This document shows positions 37,687-47,442 of a stretch of DNA of 51,825 nucleotides, piece after piece; position 1 is the stretch's first letter, and every line of letters begins with the position of its first letter. The position numbers and the translations under genes were made by a program. Where the stretch lies: assembly GCA_023436175.1 (NCBI GenBank), contig JAEZKE010000057.1, positions 1-51,825 of the forward strand. The letters are read 5' to 3'. Source of the DNA: Methanobacteriota archaeon. GTDB taxonomy: Archaea; Methanobacteriota; Methanobacteria; Methanobacteriales; Methanobacteriaceae. Under the pieces are notes generated by a model. That model saw only the letters and a program-made list of their open reading frames with translations, was not told where the DNA came from and did no database searches.

Positions 37687-39489
37687 ATTAAATCTAAAAA
37701 ATTCACAGGAAGTGGTTTAAAACTTTCATTTAATGCATTTAAGGTGCTTCAAAAAAGATATTTGATTAAAGATGAAGATGGAAATGTTATCGAAACTCCC
37801 CAAGAAATGTTTAAAAGAGTTTCACATGCAGTAGCAAGTGCTGATAAGTTATATGCTAATACTGATGCCTGTAAAACAGAAGAAGAATTTTATAAGGTTA
37901 TGTCCCAGCTTGAGTTCCTTCCAAATTCACCAACTTTAATGAATGCCGGTACCCCTATTAACCAGCTTTCGGCATGTTTTGTTATATACATAGAAGATTC
38001 TATAGAAGGGATCTTCAATGCCTTGAAACACATGGCACTTATCCATAAATCAGGAGGAGGAGTTGGATTTTCATTTTCTAATATAAGGCCGAAAGGAGAT
38101 GCGGTAAAATCAACAAAAGGAATTGCATCAGGGCCTGTATCCTTCATGAAAATTTTTGATGTTGCCACAGACGTTATAAAACAGGGTGGAAGGAGAAGAG
38201 GTGCAAATATGGGAATATTGGATGTTAGGCATCCAGATATACTTGAATTTATCACTTCAAAAGAACGTGAAGGTGCTTTAACTAATTTTAATATATCTGT
38301 AGCTGTTGATGATGAATTCATGAATGCCGCCATAAATAATGAGGAATACAACCTTATAAACCCAAGAAATGGAAAACATATTAAAAAATTGAATGCTGGA
38401 GAAATATTTAGCAGAATAGTAAATACTGCCTGGAAATGCGGAGATCCTGGAATTATATTTATAGATGAGATTAACCGAAAAAATACAATCCCAAATGCAG
38501 GTAAAATAGAAGCCACCAATCCATGCGCAGAACAACCACTTTTAAACTATGAATCATGCAATTTAGGATCCATAAACCTGACAAAAATGGTTAAAAATCG
38601 CACAATTGATTTTGATAAACTAAAAAGCGTTGTTGAAACTGCCGTACACTTTTTAGATAATGTAATTGATATCAACAATTTCCCAATTTCAAAAGTAGAA
38701 ACTGAAACTCTTAAAAATCGGAAAATTGGTCTGGGAATCATGGGATTTGCAGAAATGCTTATAATGCTCGAGATTCCTTATGATTCCCAGGATGCACTGA
38801 ATACAGCAGAAAAAATAATGGAATTTATCACTTGCCATGCAAGAAGAACTTCGGCCGAATTGGGAAAACTAAGAGGTTCTTTTCCTAATTTTAAAGGAAG
38901 TATTTACGATAAAGAAGGTTTAGAAACCATGAGAAATGCAACAGTGACCACTATTGCACCCACAGGCACCATAAGTATAATTGCAGATGCAACAAGCGGG
39001 ATTGAACCCATGTTTGCTGTTTCATTTATTAGAGATGTGATGGAAGGAGAAAAACTATTGGAAGTTAACAAACTCTTTGAAAATACTGCAAAAAAAGAAG
39101 GATTTTACAGCAGCAAATTAATGACTGAAATTGCTAAGAAAGGATCAATACAGAATATAGGTGAAATCAGCGAAGGTATCAAGCGAATATTTCGAACTGC
39201 ACATGAGATAAATCCTAAATGGCATGTGAAGATGCAGGCAGCCTTTCAAAAGCATGTAGATAATGCAGTTTCAAAAACAGTGAACTTACCTGAGAATGCT
39301 TCTCCAAAAGACGTGGAAGAGATCATGTTAATGGCCTATAAACTCAAATGCAAGGGAATTACAGTATACAGATATGGAAGCAAAAAACAGGTCTTATATT
39401 TAAATTCATACCAGAGTGACAATAAAAAGTATTTAAATGCAGATTCAGAATATTCAGGAGGATGCCCCTCCTCAAGCTGTCCACTTTAA
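37687..39489 (+). CDS. nrdJ: Ribonucleotide reductase, adenosylcobalamin-dependent (class II)
   Basis: 600 residues from an ATT at 37687, 7 bases after GGAGG. A GTG at 37744 has no ribosome binding site and drops the conserved LSFNAFKVLQKRYLIKD. Visible: NQLSACFVIYIEDS (redox Cys), SGGGVGFSFSNIRPKG, TNPCAEQPLLNYESCNLGSI (catalytic Cys and Glu) and a C-terminal GGCPSSSCPL redox arm. It makes deoxyribonucleotides using B12, consistent with cbiT in the window. No ATP-cone is present. It is a single gene. Confidence 0.9.
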   Translation: MKSKKFTGSGLKLSFNAFKVLQKRYLIKDEDGNVIETPQEMFKRVSHAVASADKLYANTDACKTEEEFYKVMSQLEFLPNSPTLMNAGTPINQLSACFVIYIEDSIEGIFNALKHMALIHKSGGGVGFSFSNIRPKGDAVKSTKGIASGPVSFMKIFDVATDVIKQGGRRRGANMGILDVRHPDILEFITSKEREGALTNFNISVAVDDEFMNAAINNEEYNLINPRNGKHIKKLNAGEIFSRIVNTAWKCGDPGIIFIDEINRKNTIPNAGKIEATNPCAEQPLLNYESCNLGSINLTKMVKNRTIDFDKLKSVVETAVHFLDNVIDINNFPISKVETETLKNRKIGLGIMGFAEMLIMLEIPYDSQDALNTAEKIMEFITCHARRTSAELGKLRGSFPNFKGSIYDKEGLETMRNATVTTIAPTGTISIIADATSGIEPMFAVSFIRDVMEGEKLLEVNKLFENTAKKEGFYSSKLMTEIAKKGSIQNIGEISEGIKRIFRTAHEINPKWHVKMQAAFQKHVDNAVSKTVNLPENASPKDVEEIMLMAYKLKCKGITVYRYGSKKQVLYLNSYQSDNKKYLNADSEYSGGCPSSSCPL

Positions 39490-39601
39490 GTGAATATATT
39501 TAATAACAATACCAGTATATTATCTAAATATAGATAATAAAAGCTCATGTTAGCTATTTAATACTGTTTAAAAATTCAAATAAATTACCAAAGGTGGTTT
39601 A

Positions 39602-40153
39602 ATGATAGAAGTAGAAGCTAAAGCCCATGTTAATGATTTTAATAGCATTATAGAAAAGTTAAAGGAAATTGGTGCCAAAAAAGTGATGACAGAACACCAG
39701 AAAGATACCTATTTTAACAATTTAGAATACAGAGATTTCGAAAAAAGTGATGAAGCACTGCGGATAAGGAACACTACTATAAACAACGAAGAATCTGAGA
39801 TAATCCTCACATACAAAGGCCCTAAATTGGATAATGTAAGCAAAACACGTAAAGAAATAGAAGTCAACGTGGAAGATTTTAAAAACACTGGTTTAATCTT
39901 AGAAAGTCTTGGGTTTAAACCTGCTGCAGATGTAGAAAAAGAGAGAACCTCTTATTCATTCCATGAATTTACTATATCACTTGATAAGGTACATAAAGTT
40001 GGAAACTTTGTTGAAATAGAAAAAGGTATGGTGGAAGGTGAAGATTTTAAAGAAGCAATCAATAAGATATTTGAAATATATGAAAAACTTGGAATTGAAG
40101 AAGGATTCGAGCGAAGATCCTATTTAGAACTTATGGGCGTGTATAAAGGTTAG
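39602..40153 (+). CDS. CYTH domain protein (class IV adenylate cyclase / triphosphatase type)
   Basis: 183 residues. It starts MIEVEAKAHV, the ExExK metal-binding signature of CYTH tunnel folds, with EALRIRNT, ILTYKGPK and FVEIEKGM strands following. Archaeal members hydrolyse triphosphate-containing compounds or act as adenylate cyclase; which is not decidable here. A GGTGG ribosome binding site is seven bases before the ATG. Confidence 0.88.
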   Translation: MIEVEAKAHVNDFNSIIEKLKEIGAKKVMTEHQKDTYFNNLEYRDFEKSDEALRIRNTTINNEESEIILTYKGPKLDNVSKTRKEIEVNVEDFKNTGLILESLGFKPAADVEKERTSYSFHEFTISLDKVHKVGNFVEIEKGMVEGEDFKEAINKIFEIYEKLGIEEGFERRSYLELMGVYKG

Positions 40154-40604
40154 ACATCCTTCTAAATTGTTTTTATAAATTTATTTTTACATGAATTCCC
40201 CATTAAAGTCACTGTGATAATACATATAAGATAAGTATTAAAATAAATAATCGCATATAATTTCTTGGATTTATTCTCATTTTGTCAATTTAATTCCATT
40301 TATAACTATTATTTGAGTATCAATACATTAAAAATGGATAAACAATCATAAAAATTGGAAATACGATATTCTTATATAAATTAAAAACAATAAGTACATA
40401 GCTTAAAAAGGTAAAATTGATAAAAAAATTAAAATTATATATTAACTATTGTTCTATGTAGATTAATTTCATAATTTAAAACGCTCATAACTTGAATGTT
40501 AATGTGAAAATATCATTTAAATTATGCAAACATTAAATAAAACATAATATAATGGTCAGCATTACATTTGAAGCATTATAATAATGAAATGTAAATAAAT
40601 CAAG
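40154..40604. other. Intergenic region, no gene found
   Basis: About 450 bp of AT-rich sequence between the CYTH gene and aksA. No reading frame. An inverted repeat TTACATTT/AAATGTAA (40562-40569 and 40587-40594) lies just before the aksA ribosome binding site and could be an operator or leader hairpin. Confidence 0.45.
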
Positions 40605-40616
40605 GTGGGGAACGGT

Positions 40617-41792
40617 TTGAAATATTTTGTCAGTCCTTATAACAATGAGGTAGATTTAAAATTTCCAAAAGATATCACAATATATGATACCACAATGAGA
40701 GACGGGGAACAAACCCCTGGAGTATGTTTAAGACCTCCTGAAAAGTTACAAATTGCAAGAAAACTTGACGAACTTGGAATACACCAGATAGAAGCTGGAT
40801 TTCCAATAGTTTCTGAAGAAGAAAAAAGTGCTGTTAAAGGAATTGTAGATGAAGATTTAAATGCACAGATAATCTGTCTGGCAAGGACAAAAAAAGAGGA
40901 TATCGACGCCGCATTAGACTGCAATGTTGACGGTATAATTACATTTATGGCCACTTCAGATCTGCACCTGAAATACAAGTTCAACATGACCAGGGAAGAG
41001 GCTCTAAATAAATGCATGAATGCAGTTGAATATGCAAAGGATCACGGTATTTTTGTAGCTTTCTCAGCTGAAGATGCTACCAGGACTGATTTAAATGTTT
41101 TAAAAGACACCTACAAAAGAGCTGAAGAATACGGTGTGGACAGGATACATATAGCTGATACCGTGGGCGCATTAAGCCCTCAAGGTGCAGGATATCTCGT
41201 AAAAGAAATAAGGAAAGAGATCAAAACAGGGATAGCAATGCACTGCCACAATGACTTTGGACTTGCTGTTGCAAACACTATTTCAGGATTCCTCGGTGGT
41301 GCAAACGCTGCATCAACCACAGTAAATGGAATAGGTGAAAGGGCAGGTAACACATCACTTGAAGAGTTAATAATGAGTTTAAGAATCATTTATGGTATTG
41401 ATTTAGGATTCAACATTGAACATTTCTATGAACTTTCAAGATTAGTTGAAAAACTTACCGGTGTTGCGGTACCTGAAAATAAAGCAATTGTAGGAAGAAA
41501 CGTATTCAGACATGAATCTGGAATTCATGTAGACGCAGTTATCGAAGAACCTCTTACTTACGAGCCATTTTTACCCGAACTGATTGGCCACCACAGAAGA
41601 ATTGTCCTTGGAAAACATTCAGGCTGCAGGGCAGTTAAAGCAAAGCTTGATGCATGTGGAATCGAAGTAACTAATGATGAACTGTGTGAAATCGTTGACC
41701 AGGTCAAAAGAAGTAGAGAGAAAGGAAAATATATAAATGATGATCTTTTCAACGAGATAGTCAGGTCTGTACGAGGTATGGCAGACTTATAA
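40617..41792 (+). CDS. aksA: Homocitrate synthase / isopropylmalate synthase family (AksA)
   Basis: 391 residues from the TTG at 40617 (AAGGTGGG upstream). The catalytic start YDTTMRDGEQTPGVCL, AGFPIVSEEE, IHIADTVGAL and the metal-binding MHCHNDFGLAVAN are clear, with NGIGERAGNTSLEELIMSL after. The 391-residue length without a LeuA regulatory domain fits AksA, which condenses 2-oxoglutarate and acetyl-CoA for 7-mercaptoheptanoyl chain synthesis of coenzyme B. LeuA and citramalate synthase share these motifs, so the substrate is inferred from the aconitase-family gene that follows. Confidence 0.85.
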   Translation: MKYFVSPYNNEVDLKFPKDITIYDTTMRDGEQTPGVCLRPPEKLQIARKLDELGIHQIEAGFPIVSEEEKSAVKGIVDEDLNAQIICLARTKKEDIDAALDCNVDGIITFMATSDLHLKYKFNMTREEALNKCMNAVEYAKDHGIFVAFSAEDATRTDLNVLKDTYKRAEEYGVDRIHIADTVGALSPQGAGYLVKEIRKEIKTGIAMHCHNDFGLAVANTISGFLGGANAASTTVNGIGERAGNTSLEELIMSLRIIYGIDLGFNIEHFYELSRLVEKLTGVAVPENKAIVGRNVFRHESGIHVDAVIEEPLTYEPFLPELIGHHRRIVLGKHSGCRAVKAKLDACGIEVTNDELCEIVDQVKRSREKGKYINDDLFNEIVRSVRGMADL

Positions 41793-41852
41793 TTTTAATT
41801 ACTTTAGAAATTACCTTTAATTTTAGAATCTATATATCACAAGGTTGATCTT

Positions 41853-43100
41853 ATGAATATCACAGAAAAAATACTTTCACGAGCTGCAGGGAAAAAAGAA
41901 GTACATCCCGGAGAAATTATCCAAGCTAACATAGATCTAGCAATGTCACACGACGGAACATCACCGCCTACCATAAAAACATTTAATAAAGTCGCCGAAA
42001 AAGTATGGGACCCTGAAAAGATCGTTATTGTTTTTGATCACAACATTCCTGCAAACAACATCGGTTCTGCCGAATTTCAAAAGGTAGCAAAGAAATTTGC
42101 AAAGAAACAGGGAATAAAAAATATATATACCCATGGAGAAGGTATTTGCCACCAGGTACTGCCTGAACGCGGCTATGTCCAGCCAGGTAAAGTAATAGTT
42201 GGTGCAGATTCACATACATGTACTTATGGGGCTTTTGGAGCTTTTGCAACAGGTATGGGGGCAACAGACCTTGCAATGGTCTATGCAACTGGCAAAACAT
42301 GGTTTATGGTGCCCGAAGCATTTAAAGTAACTGTTGACGGTGATTTAGGAAAATTTGTATCTGCAAAGGATGTTGTGCTCAACGTGGCTGGTGAAATCGG
42401 GTCATCCGGTGCAACCTACAAGTCCTTAGAGTTTCACGGCGAAACAATTGATTCAATGCACCCATCAGGAAGAATGACCATCTGCAACATGGCAATTGAA
42501 ATGGGGGCCAAAAATGGAATTATGGAACCCAATAAGAAGACCCTTGAATACCTCAAAAATATAGGGGTAACTGATTTTGAAGTTGTTAAGTCAGACAAAG
42601 AGGCAACTTACGAAAAAGAATATTCATTCGATGTTAACGATCTTGAACCTCAAATTTCATGCCCTCATGATGTGGATAATGTGAAAGGTATCTCTAAAGT
42701 AAAAGGGGTATCTATAGATCAAGCGCTCATTGGGTCATGTACCAATGGACGTCTTGAAGATTTAAGGGAAGCAGCGAAAGTTTTAGAAGGTAAAAAAATA
42801 CATGAAGATGTAAGACTGCTTATAATACCAGCTTCAGCCAATATATATAAACAAGCCATGAAAGAAGGGCTTATTGAAACATTTATAAATGCAGGAGCCA
42901 TAGTATGTAACCCTGGATGCGGCCCATGCTTAGGGGCACATATGGGAGTTATAGGTTCGGAGGAAGTGTGTGTTTCCACCACCAACAGGAATTTCATGGG
43001 TAGAATGGGAGACCCCGAATCATATTTATACCTTGCAAATCCAGCAGTTGTGGCTTATTCAGCAGTTTTAGGAGAAATATCCAATCCACAAGATTTATAA
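41853..43100 (+). CDS. Aconitase-family dehydratase large subunit (LeuC/AksD type)
   Basis: 415 residues. The Fe-S ligands are in IGSCTNGRLEDLREAA and CNPGCGPCLGAH (C-x2-C), with MSHDGTSPPT and VGADSHTCTYGAFGAFATG conserved. It is the large subunit of an isopropylmalate dehydratase or methanogen homoaconitase; the partner small subunit is not in this window. The position directly after aksA favours AksD, the homoaconitase acting on homocitrate homologues in coenzyme B synthesis, but LeuC activity cannot be excluded. GGTTGATC precedes the ATG. Confidence 0.88.
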   Translation: MNITEKILSRAAGKKEVHPGEIIQANIDLAMSHDGTSPPTIKTFNKVAEKVWDPEKIVIVFDHNIPANNIGSAEFQKVAKKFAKKQGIKNIYTHGEGICHQVLPERGYVQPGKVIVGADSHTCTYGAFGAFATGMGATDLAMVYATGKTWFMVPEAFKVTVDGDLGKFVSAKDVVLNVAGEIGSSGATYKSLEFHGETIDSMHPSGRMTICNMAIEMGAKNGIMEPNKKTLEYLKNIGVTDFEVVKSDKEATYEKEYSFDVNDLEPQISCPHDVDNVKGISKVKGVSIDQALIGSCTNGRLEDLREAAKVLEGKKIHEDVRLLIIPASANIYKQAMKEGLIETFINAGAIVCNPGCGPCLGAHMGVIGSEEVCVSTTNRNFMGRMGDPESYLYLANPAVVAYSAVLGEISNPQDL

Positions 43101-43209
43101 CCTCTTGGGACGCTATTTAAGTTAAAAATTTAATCAATCCTAAGGTTCATATAAATTCTCGACACCATTCAAGTTCATTAAATACTTAAAAACTCTCTAA
43201 GGGAAAAAC

Positions 43210-43749
43210 ATGAACATAAACGTAATGGAAAAAATAAAAGAAGTGGAAAAAAATATAGGAAACCTATCAAGCGCTCAAAAAATACTCCTTGCAACTGATG
43301 GATCAGTTACAACGATATTGGACGTATTAAAAGGACACATAGATGTTAAAACGCTTGTTCAGGAATTTACGGAAGCGAATAATGCCCAGGCTCAAGATTT
43401 AGACATTAATAAAGGGGACACTATTAATTACAGAACGGTAGTTATGAGTCACAATCCAGAAGAACCGCTCATACACGCCGTATCATTAACTCCAGTGGAT
43501 AAACTTACTAACAACTTCAAAGAAGATCTCTTAAAGGCAGATATTCCAATAGGGCGAATACTCAGGAAATACAACATTGAATCAAGAAGGGAAGTAACCC
43601 ATATAGGCTTTGAAAAACCAGATGAAGAACTTAAGGAAATATTCAATACAGATTCAACCATGCTTACAAGGGTTTACAACATAATCTATAAAGACGAAAT
43701 CCTAATTCAGATAAAAGAGACATTCCCTTACAGCTTATTTAGAGAATAG
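43210..43749 (+). CDS. Chorismate lyase-like protein (archaeal DUF98 family)
   Basis: 179 residues: LSSAQKILLATDGSVTTILD, then NYRTVVMSHN, HAVSLTPVDKLTNNFKEDLL, IPIGRILRKYNIESRREVTH. This is the archaeal DUF98/chorismate pyruvate-lyase family, thought to release 4-hydroxybenzoate from chorismate for methanopterin synthesis. It lies downstream of the coenzyme B-type genes and upstream of fen on the same strand. The GGGAAAA ribosome binding site is near the ATG. Confidence 0.85.
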   Translation: MNINVMEKIKEVEKNIGNLSSAQKILLATDGSVTTILDVLKGHIDVKTLVQEFTEANNAQAQDLDINKGDTINYRTVVMSHNPEEPLIHAVSLTPVDKLTNNFKEDLLKADIPIGRILRKYNIESRREVTHIGFEKPDEELKEIFNTDSTMLTRVYNIIYKDEILIQIKETFPYSLFRE

Positions 43750-43876
43750 ATAGGGCTAAAACACGGTTTAAGATAATTTAATATCTATATTTAACAGGAC
43801 TTTATAACAATGATAACTTCATTAACTTATTTTAAGCCGTTTTATTATTTTTTTTATGATCAACAGGTGATATAGA

Positions 43877-44866
43877 ATGGGACTTAAATTTAGAGACATA
43901 GTAGCTTCTCATGAAATAAAATTAGACGAATTAAAGGGTAAAACCATAGCATTAGATGCTGCAAATACTATTTACCAGTTTTTATCAAGTATCAGGCAGA
44001 TGGACGGCACTCCACTCATGGACAGTCAGGGAAATGTCACATCCCACCTGAGCGGTATCCTCTACAGGACTTCCTCCCTTGTTGATAAAGGAATAAAACC
44101 TGTTTATGTATTTGACGGCAAAGCACATGTTCTAAAAAAAGATACGCAGGACGGAAGGCGCCAGATAAGGGAAGAAGCCGAAGTCCAGTGGAAAAAAGCC
44201 GTTGATGAGGGTCGAATTGAAGATGCACGGAAATATGCAATGCGTTCATCCAGAATGACACCCGATATCATCGAAGGTTCTAAAAAGCTCCTTGACCTGA
44301 TGGGAATCCCTTATATTCAGGCCATATCTGAGGGTGAAGCTCAAGCATCTTACATGGTTGAAAAAGGAGATGCATGGTGTGTTGCATCTCAAGACTATGA
44401 CTGCATGTTATTTGGCGCAGACAGGATGCTTAAAAACATAGCCGCCAGGGGTTCTAAATCAAGGTTAGAAATGATTTACCTTGATGAAGTTTTAGAAATG
44501 AACGGTTTAACCCGTGAACAGCTTGTTGACGTGGCAGTTCTTGTGGGAACGGACTTTAATGAAGGTGTAAAAGGAGTTGGCGCTAAAAAAGGACGTAATT
44601 TAATTAAAAAACATGGGGACGTTTTCAAGGCGTTGAAGCACCTTAAAATTGAGATGGATATTGACCCCCAAGAAGTCAGGGATATTTTCTTGAACCATGA
44701 TTGTATCGATGACTATGATATCAAATGGAATAAACCAGATAAAGAGGGGGCAATCAAGTTTTTATCTGATGAACATAACTTTTCAGTGGACCGTGTAGTT
44801 GGGGCTTTAGATAAGCTGAAGAAGTTAAATCCCGCTCAAAAAAGTTTAGAACAATGGTTTGGCTAA
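43877..44866 (+). CDS. fen: Flap endonuclease 1
   Basis: 329 residues. N-terminal MGLKFRDIVASHEIKLDELK, the acid-rich nuclease motifs AISEGEAQASYMVEKGDAWC and VASQDYDCMLFGADRM, and the VLVGTDFNEGVKGVGAKKG helix-hairpin-helix are all present. The C-terminus AQKSLEQWFG is the PCNA-binding (PIP) box. It removes 5' flaps during lagging-strand replication and repair. Its 3' end recurs three times downstream, suggesting it is an insertion site; the working copy here is intact. Confidence 0.95.
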   Translation: MGLKFRDIVASHEIKLDELKGKTIALDAANTIYQFLSSIRQMDGTPLMDSQGNVTSHLSGILYRTSSLVDKGIKPVYVFDGKAHVLKKDTQDGRRQIREEAEVQWKKAVDEGRIEDARKYAMRSSRMTPDIIEGSKKLLDLMGIPYIQAISEGEAQASYMVEKGDAWCVASQDYDCMLFGADRMLKNIAARGSKSRLEMIYLDEVLEMNGLTREQLVDVAVLVGTDFNEGVKGVGAKKGRNLIKKHGDVFKALKHLKIEMDIDPQEVRDIFLNHDCIDDYDIKWNKPDKEGAIKFLSDEHNFSVDRVVGALDKLKKLNPAQKSLEQWFG

Positions 44867-44947
44867 TTAATCTATTCCATTAATTAAATTTATTAATTTA
44901 AATACCATCAAAATTAAATTGATATAACGGTTTTTCTTATTCATATA

Positions 44948-46498
44948 TTAATTTAATTTAAAACTATCTCTAGTTCTATGTATTATACTTTTATTATCTT
45001 CATAATATTTTTGTGAAGCATTTATTTCAAGTTTATAGACATTTTTGTTATTTTTAAGCAGTGTTATATCTACATAATAAGGTAATTTTATATCAAGATT
45101 TGAATGTTTGTTGCATTTAAAAACAAGTTTATCTCCTATAATGCCATTTTGATTTATTCTTTTATTTAAGATTACTTTTCCTCCATATAAACCAGTGTAA
45201 GTTGAATATATTTCATCTTGTAAAGAGTTATAACTATCATCAGTCTTTATAGCCTTCACAAAACATTCTAAATTATATCCATCAAATAAATAAAGTAATA
45301 TGCTAAATTTATCATCACTTCTCCAAAATGAAGGAGTATAATCATCACCTTTATACCAAAAAGGAGGATAATCCAAGGAAAACTTCTTACCTGGATATTT
45401 AATATAGCTTGGCCAATCTGCTCGTTTTTTAAGATCATTATATATTCTTGTAATGTCTAATTCATTGGCCATTTTATTCATACAATTCAAAGTATAAGGA
45501 ATTTTAATAGAATAGTTACATTTATCAAGATTTAAATTTTGATACAAATTTTTTAATCTTACAGTTTTTTCCCTCACACTTTTTCCTTCTCTCATACATT
45601 CTTCAATATCCTCACAAATATTACAAACTTCAGATTCATCTTTTAAAAACGGCAAGAACTTGTTATTTTGATATTCTATCCTTTTTAATATATTAGACCA
45701 CATTTCCATATATTCTAAATACCTTTTTATATCAATTATAGCATTATCAACGTTACTATTATTTTCGTATTCGATAATCATGTAATTTTTGAAAATATAA
45801 AGAATAACATGATGAAATATATCATTAACATTTAAATTGATTTTACTGAGGGCAGATTGATATTTTTTTATATTATCCATATCATATGGATTTTCATAAA
45901 TAAACTGAGCAACACTCATTGTAGCATCTAAAAGTATATTTGTAGGCGTTATCAAAAATTTACTAAAGTTAGAATTATAGCTTGAAAGTCTATTGAAATT
46001 TATAGCCCATGCATTAAAAACTTCTTCTGCATTAATCTTAAATTTATCAATTTTTAAAAGAATTTCTTCGATGTTTTCCTTGTTATTGGCCTTATTATAA
46101 TTTTTACCAATTTCATAATACTTTATTTCACTACCCAATTTATTAAGATCTCTCCACATTTCTTGCGTTTGATTAATACAATCTAATTGCACTTGCTTTT
46201 TCTCTTCTTTTCTTTTTTCAAGCTCTTCTCCTACTTTTTCTCGAACTTTAAAAATAGTATTAAAAAATAATGTAAAAATAGGTAAAGAAAAACCAATGAC
46301 CGCTAATTCAAATCCTTTAGATTGAAAAAAACCCCATAACTGAATATCATATAAACCGGGATTAGATATTTGATAAAGTACAAATAATCTATAATTAACA
46401 TAATAAAACCCAAATAATAGAAATATAATTCCTAAAATCGTCCAATATTGCTTCCAAAAGTTTTCAATTTTTCTAGTTATTTCATCGATTGAAACCAT
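44948..46498 (-). CDS. Membrane protein with N-terminal helices and a PsbP-like C-terminal domain
   Basis: 516 residues. Two membrane helices near the N-terminus (TILGIIFLLFGFYYVNYRLF and AVIGFSLPIFTLFFNTIFKV), a coiled-coil segment (EKVGEELEKRKEEKKQVQLD, about residues 90-110), a helical middle of about 230 residues, and a C-terminal domain from about 365 (GKKFSLDYPPFWYKGDD) that looks like a PsbP/Mog1-type fold and ends SFKLN. Function unknown. It fills the interval between fen copies 1 and 2, opposite to fen, and looks recently acquired. Start ATG at 46498. Confidence 0.65.
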   Translation of the reverse strand: MVSIDEITRKIENFWKQYWTILGIIFLLFGFYYVNYRLFVLYQISNPGLYDIQLWGFFQSKGFELAVIGFSLPIFTLFFNTIFKVREKVGEELEKRKEEKKQVQLDCINQTQEMWRDLNKLGSEIKYYEIGKNYNKANNKENIEEILLKIDKFKINAEEVFNAWAINFNRLSSYNSNFSKFLITPTNILLDATMSVAQFIYENPYDMDNIKKYQSALSKINLNVNDIFHHVILYIFKNYMIIEYENNSNVDNAIIDIKRYLEYMEMWSNILKRIEYQNNKFLPFLKDESEVCNICEDIEECMREGKSVREKTVRLKNLYQNLNLDKCNYSIKIPYTLNCMNKMANELDITRIYNDLKKRADWPSYIKYPGKKFSLDYPPFWYKGDDYTPSFWRSDDKFSILLYLFDGYNLECFVKAIKTDDSYNSLQDEIYSTYTGLYGGKVILNKRINQNGIIGDKLVFKCNKHSNLDIKLPYYVDITLLKNNKNVYKLEINASQKYYEDNKSIIHRTRDSFKLN

Positions 46499-46605
46499 GA
46501 AAACCAACTTAATACTATTTTATAAAATATTATTACAATACTTATTAATAGTATTTATCATTCAATTAATTTTAGATCGTATACTTCAGTTAATATGGAC
46601 TCATT

Positions 46606-46775
46606 CATGATTTTATCGAGGTTATTATATTAAGTGAAATAAACCAGATAAAGAGAGGGCAATCAAGTTTTTATCTGATGAACATAATTTTTCAGTGGAC
46701 CGTGTAGTTGGGGCTTTAGATAAGCTGAAGAAGTTAAATCCCGCTCAAAAAAGTTTAGAACAATGGTTTGGTTAA
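46606..46775 (+). pseudogene. Second copy of the fen 3' end
   Basis: The last 141 bases (46635-46775) match fen at all but four positions: TGG to TGA, GGG to AGG, AAC to AAT and GGC to GGT. The 29 bases before them (46606-46634) align with fen too but with many more differences. The sharp step in identity suggests a recent exchange or insertion boundary at the start of the 141-base block. It is not translated: the first matching codon is a stop and no start is present. Confidence 0.85.
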
Positions 46776-46803
46776 AATTCCATCGTTTTCAATGAGAACT
46801 AAT

Positions 46804-47442
46804 TTAATAAACACATTCTCTTATTGCATTATACGCTATCAATGCTGCATTGTCTAAATTAAGTTGAACTAATGCCATGTCCCTTTTTTTAATCCACATA
46901 TTCCATCTTGTTTCCCCATTTTTATATGCTTCTGCTAATTTTGATTTCAGGCTTTCATTGTGTCCTACTATATGAAAATTCATGCTTTCAAACTGATCTT
47001 CCCTGCACCATATTGTAGAGGGTTTCATTTCTTTAGACCTGCTTTCGTAATCTCTGTGGTCTGATTTACTGATATTTGCGCAATGTGTAACTACATATGA
47101 ATCTGAGATATAATGGGATGCTATTCCAAAACAGTAACTTGCATAATTATAGTTACCTTCCTGATATGCTGTTTTTCCATTTTTTAACCAGTTTTCAGCT
47201 TTTTGGTAGCTTTTTGGATATCTATGGCCGCCGTCCTTGTTGTCTTTAAATATTAAATCTGGAGCAGCAGCCCCCCTTCGCATCTCGCTTAAATTTAAGT
47301 TGTGCTGCACATTAAGAGGCATTGAATAATAAATTTTTTCTGCAATGCTTTCATGTGTAACTACATGCCAGGCAGATGCTGAAGGAAGAAATACCATAAT
47401 AACTACAATTAGAATTGCTAAACTTTTTATTAGTTCCTTAAT
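46804..47442 (-). CDS. Secreted zinc-dependent phospholipase C / S1-P1 nuclease-like protein
   Basis: 212 residues from an ATT at 47442, 7 bases after AAGGTGG. This start gives a normal signal peptide (KELIKSLAILIVVIMVFLPS, then ASA); the first ATG at 47397 would cut it in half. The mature N-terminus WHVVTHESIAEKIYYSMP and HYISDSYVVTHCANISKSDH with KDGGHRYP fit the zinc phospholipase C / S1-P1 nuclease fold, in which the N-terminal Trp and spaced His residues bind Zn. It lies between fen copies 2 and 3 on the opposite strand and may act outside the cell. Confidence 0.7.
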   Translation of the reverse strand: MKELIKSLAILIVVIMVFLPSASAWHVVTHESIAEKIYYSMPLNVQHNLNLSEMRRGAAAPDLIFKDNKDGGHRYPKSYQKAENWLKNGKTAYQEGNYNYASYCFGIASHYISDSYVVTHCANISKSDHRDYESRSKEMKPSTIWCREDQFESMNFHIVGHNESLKSKLAEAYKNGETRWNMWIKKRDMALVQLNLDNAALIAYNAIRECVY

